Assembly (NCBI GenBank): GCA_947632045.1
Contig: CANRNQ010000023.1
Coordinates: forward strand, 1 to 34,376
Length of the DNA: 34,376 nucleotides
Direction: 5' to 3'
Source of the DNA: an uncultured Clostridia bacterium
Lineage (GTDB): Bacteria; Bacillota; Clostridia; Oscillospirales; Acutalibacteraceae
A program made the position numbers and the translations under genes. Positions 33,160 through 34,376 of this stretch are shown here, piece by piece; position 1 is the first letter of the stretch, and each line of letters starts with the position of its first letter. Below the pieces are notes generated by a model. That model made no database searches and had not been told where the DNA came from. It was given only the letters and a program-made list of their open reading frames with translations.

Positions 33160-33185
33160 AACACAAGGGCGGTTGTACGCCGCCC
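33160..33185 (-). terminator. Terminator-like hairpin between the clamp and Panacea genes
   Basis: Minus-strand GGGCGG (33185-33180) pairs with CCGCCC (33172-33167) around a 7-base loop, followed by TTGTGTTTTTATT. The tract is interrupted, so partial read-through into the Panacea gene is likely. Confidence 0.55.
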
Positions 33186-33204
33186 CTGCTTTTCGTTTGT
33201 TATT

Positions 33205-34290
33205 TTACTTTTTTTGTAACAGCGGCATTATACAGCCCGCCGCATTCTTTTCCTGAATAATTGCTCCCCTTGAGTATGAACCGAAAAAGATATCCACTTC
33301 TTCGCTAAAATCAAATGTTTTCAACAGTCCGATAAGTTTACCGGGAGGAAACCATACGGTTTTATTTTCATCCGGTTTTTTACCAACTTTTGCGCTGATT
33401 TCATCGTCATATTTAATTGACGATCCATGAGCTGCAATTAATATGGAGTCGCCTGTAATAGTCAAGGAAAAATCTGTCACTACATTACCTTGTCCAAGCA
33501 AAATAGAGCGTGAAACCGACGTTATTAATTCATGGATATTTACTGTCGCTTTACACGCGTCATCTTCGGGCTTGATAGCTCGCGATAGAACCTCATGCGG
33601 ATATGTAGCCTCCACTTGTACTAAATCGTATCTGAAACCAAGGTCATTGGCTATTGTAACGTTCCGGTCGTGTGGATATATATGTAGATTTTCTGCTCCG
33701 TTTTTAAAAATTGCCGAAACATATTTAGCAGAAGCGGCGGGAAGCGTTATTATCGACTCCTCCGCTGCTTTACAGTTCAGCGTAAAGCATACCATTTCAC
33801 AGCCATCCGTTCCCTCGATAAGCATTTTGTCACCGCTTACGCGCATATAAATTGTTTTGGCGAGAGGAGTAGCAGAATTAGAGGAATCGCATACACTTGA
33901 TACCGACATCAGTGTTTCGCAAAATCGCGAAGAATCCACCGTAATTTTATTTTTTTCTTCTATTTTTGGAAAATCAATTTTGTCATTCCGCCGAACAGAA
34001 AAGCTTGTGCAACATTTTCCGGACTTAACCTTTAAAGTTTTTTCAACAGGAAGTATTTCAATCATTTTACCTACGTCAAACGAGGTTATGTATTTGATTA
34101 TACTATCATCAAAGGCTGTTTCAAGGTTTTCCGGCACAAGTCCGGCTTCACAAAACGGTACCTTAACCTTACCAATATCTGTCTGAGCAAACAATGAGCC
34201 GTCATAAACATATATCGGAAAATTTCTCGGGTTGAGCTTTAAAATTACACTTAAAGCCGCTTTCAATTCTTTTGTTAATTCAATTTTCAT
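33205..34290 (-). CDS. Divergent DNA polymerase III beta sliding clamp (DnaN-like)
   Basis: This 361-residue protein has the length and layout of a beta clamp, a ring that holds DNA polymerase on DNA. ATG 34288-34290 follows GAGGAG at 8 bases; the frame runs 19 codons further without an RBS. Three repeated clamp domains can be traced: about 1-120; 120-240 (ITVDSSRFCETLMSVSSVCD, then GTDGCEMVCFTL); and 240-361 (VNIHELITSVSRSILLG, then AAGCIMPLLQ, matching the usual P-M-P-M end). It is clearly divergent from a housekeeping DnaN, sits away from dnaA/recF, and lies in an AT-rich accessory module beside a SocA-like gene. It could be a mobile-element clamp, a decoy or toxin-resistant clamp. Confidence 0.78.
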   Translation of the reverse strand: MKIELTKELKAALSVILKLNPRNFPIYVYDGSLFAQTDIGKVKVPFCEAGLVPENLETAFDDSIIKYITSFDVGKMIEILPVEKTLKVKSGKCCTSFSVRRNDKIDFPKIEEKNKITVDSSRFCETLMSVSSVCDSSNSATPLAKTIYMRVSGDKMLIEGTDGCEMVCFTLNCKAAEESIITLPAASAKYVSAIFKNGAENLHIYPHDRNVTIANDLGFRYDLVQVEATYPHEVLSRAIKPEDDACKATVNIHELITSVSRSILLGQGNVVTDFSLTITGDSILIAAHGSSIKYDDEISAKVGKKPDENKTVWFPPGKLIGLLKTFDFSEEVDIFFGSYSRGAIIQEKNAAGCIMPLLQKK

Positions 34291-34376
34291 TATTATTACT
34301 CCTCGTATTATAAAGTAGTAGTTATTAGAGTCCCTCTCCAAGGACAATATGCTATACTGTAAGAGATACTGTGAAT

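Overview
The window looks like a chromosomal segment of a Gram-positive gut Clostridium-class bacterium, probably of the Oscillospiraceae/Ruminococcaceae type. Support comes from LPxTG-anchored pilins with sortase sorting signals, a group II ECF transporter module, strong AGGAGG-type ribosome binding sites, a Mn2+ riboswitch over a YoaB/MgtA-like pump, and typical -35/-10 promoters. The taxonomic placement is inference. No rRNA, tRNA or CRISPR array was seen.

Left part (1-13541, minus strand): a surface-structure locus. A LuxR-type regulator (11627-13090) lies upstream of a giant 3150-residue LPLTG-anchored protein (GLUG-like beta-helix region, about six X25-like beta-sandwich repeats, SdrD-like and SpaA-like domains, sorting signal). 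A pilin-like gene follows and runs off the left edge. TGTCGC...GCGACA palindromes flank the regulator.

Middle (13542-22902, minus strand): housekeeping genes transcribed ruvC-ruvA-ruvB, glmM, an rRNA-methyltransferase-like gene, ecfA1-ecfA2-ecfT-truA, and a DUF5711-like membrane protein. Between ecfA2 and ecfT sits a 128-bp GC-rich element that folds into an almost perfectly paired four-way cloverleaf.

Plus-strand block (23000-27842): a consensus promoter, a yybP-ykoY-type Mn2+ riboswitch with its terminator, and a P-type Mn2+/Ca2+ efflux ATPase, followed by rlmA and an FkbM-family methyltransferase. A 16-bp inverted repeat brackets the rlmA start.

Right part (27843-34376): decayed transposase debris, a second LPFTG major pilin (28374-30413, minus), then 0.8 kb without genes holding a ladder of minus-strand terminator-like hairpins and a candidate small RNA. 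Last comes an AT-rich, probably acquired module on the minus strand: a divergent DnaN-like sliding clamp, a SocA/Panacea (DUF4065) protein, an XRE-type regulator with its own operator-bearing promoter, and a DUF6036-like nucleotidyltransferase. Pairing a clamp paralogue with a SocA-like protein is notable because in Caulobacter the SocB toxin, controlled by SocA, attacks the sliding clamp. This is the strongest candidate for an undescribed system here.
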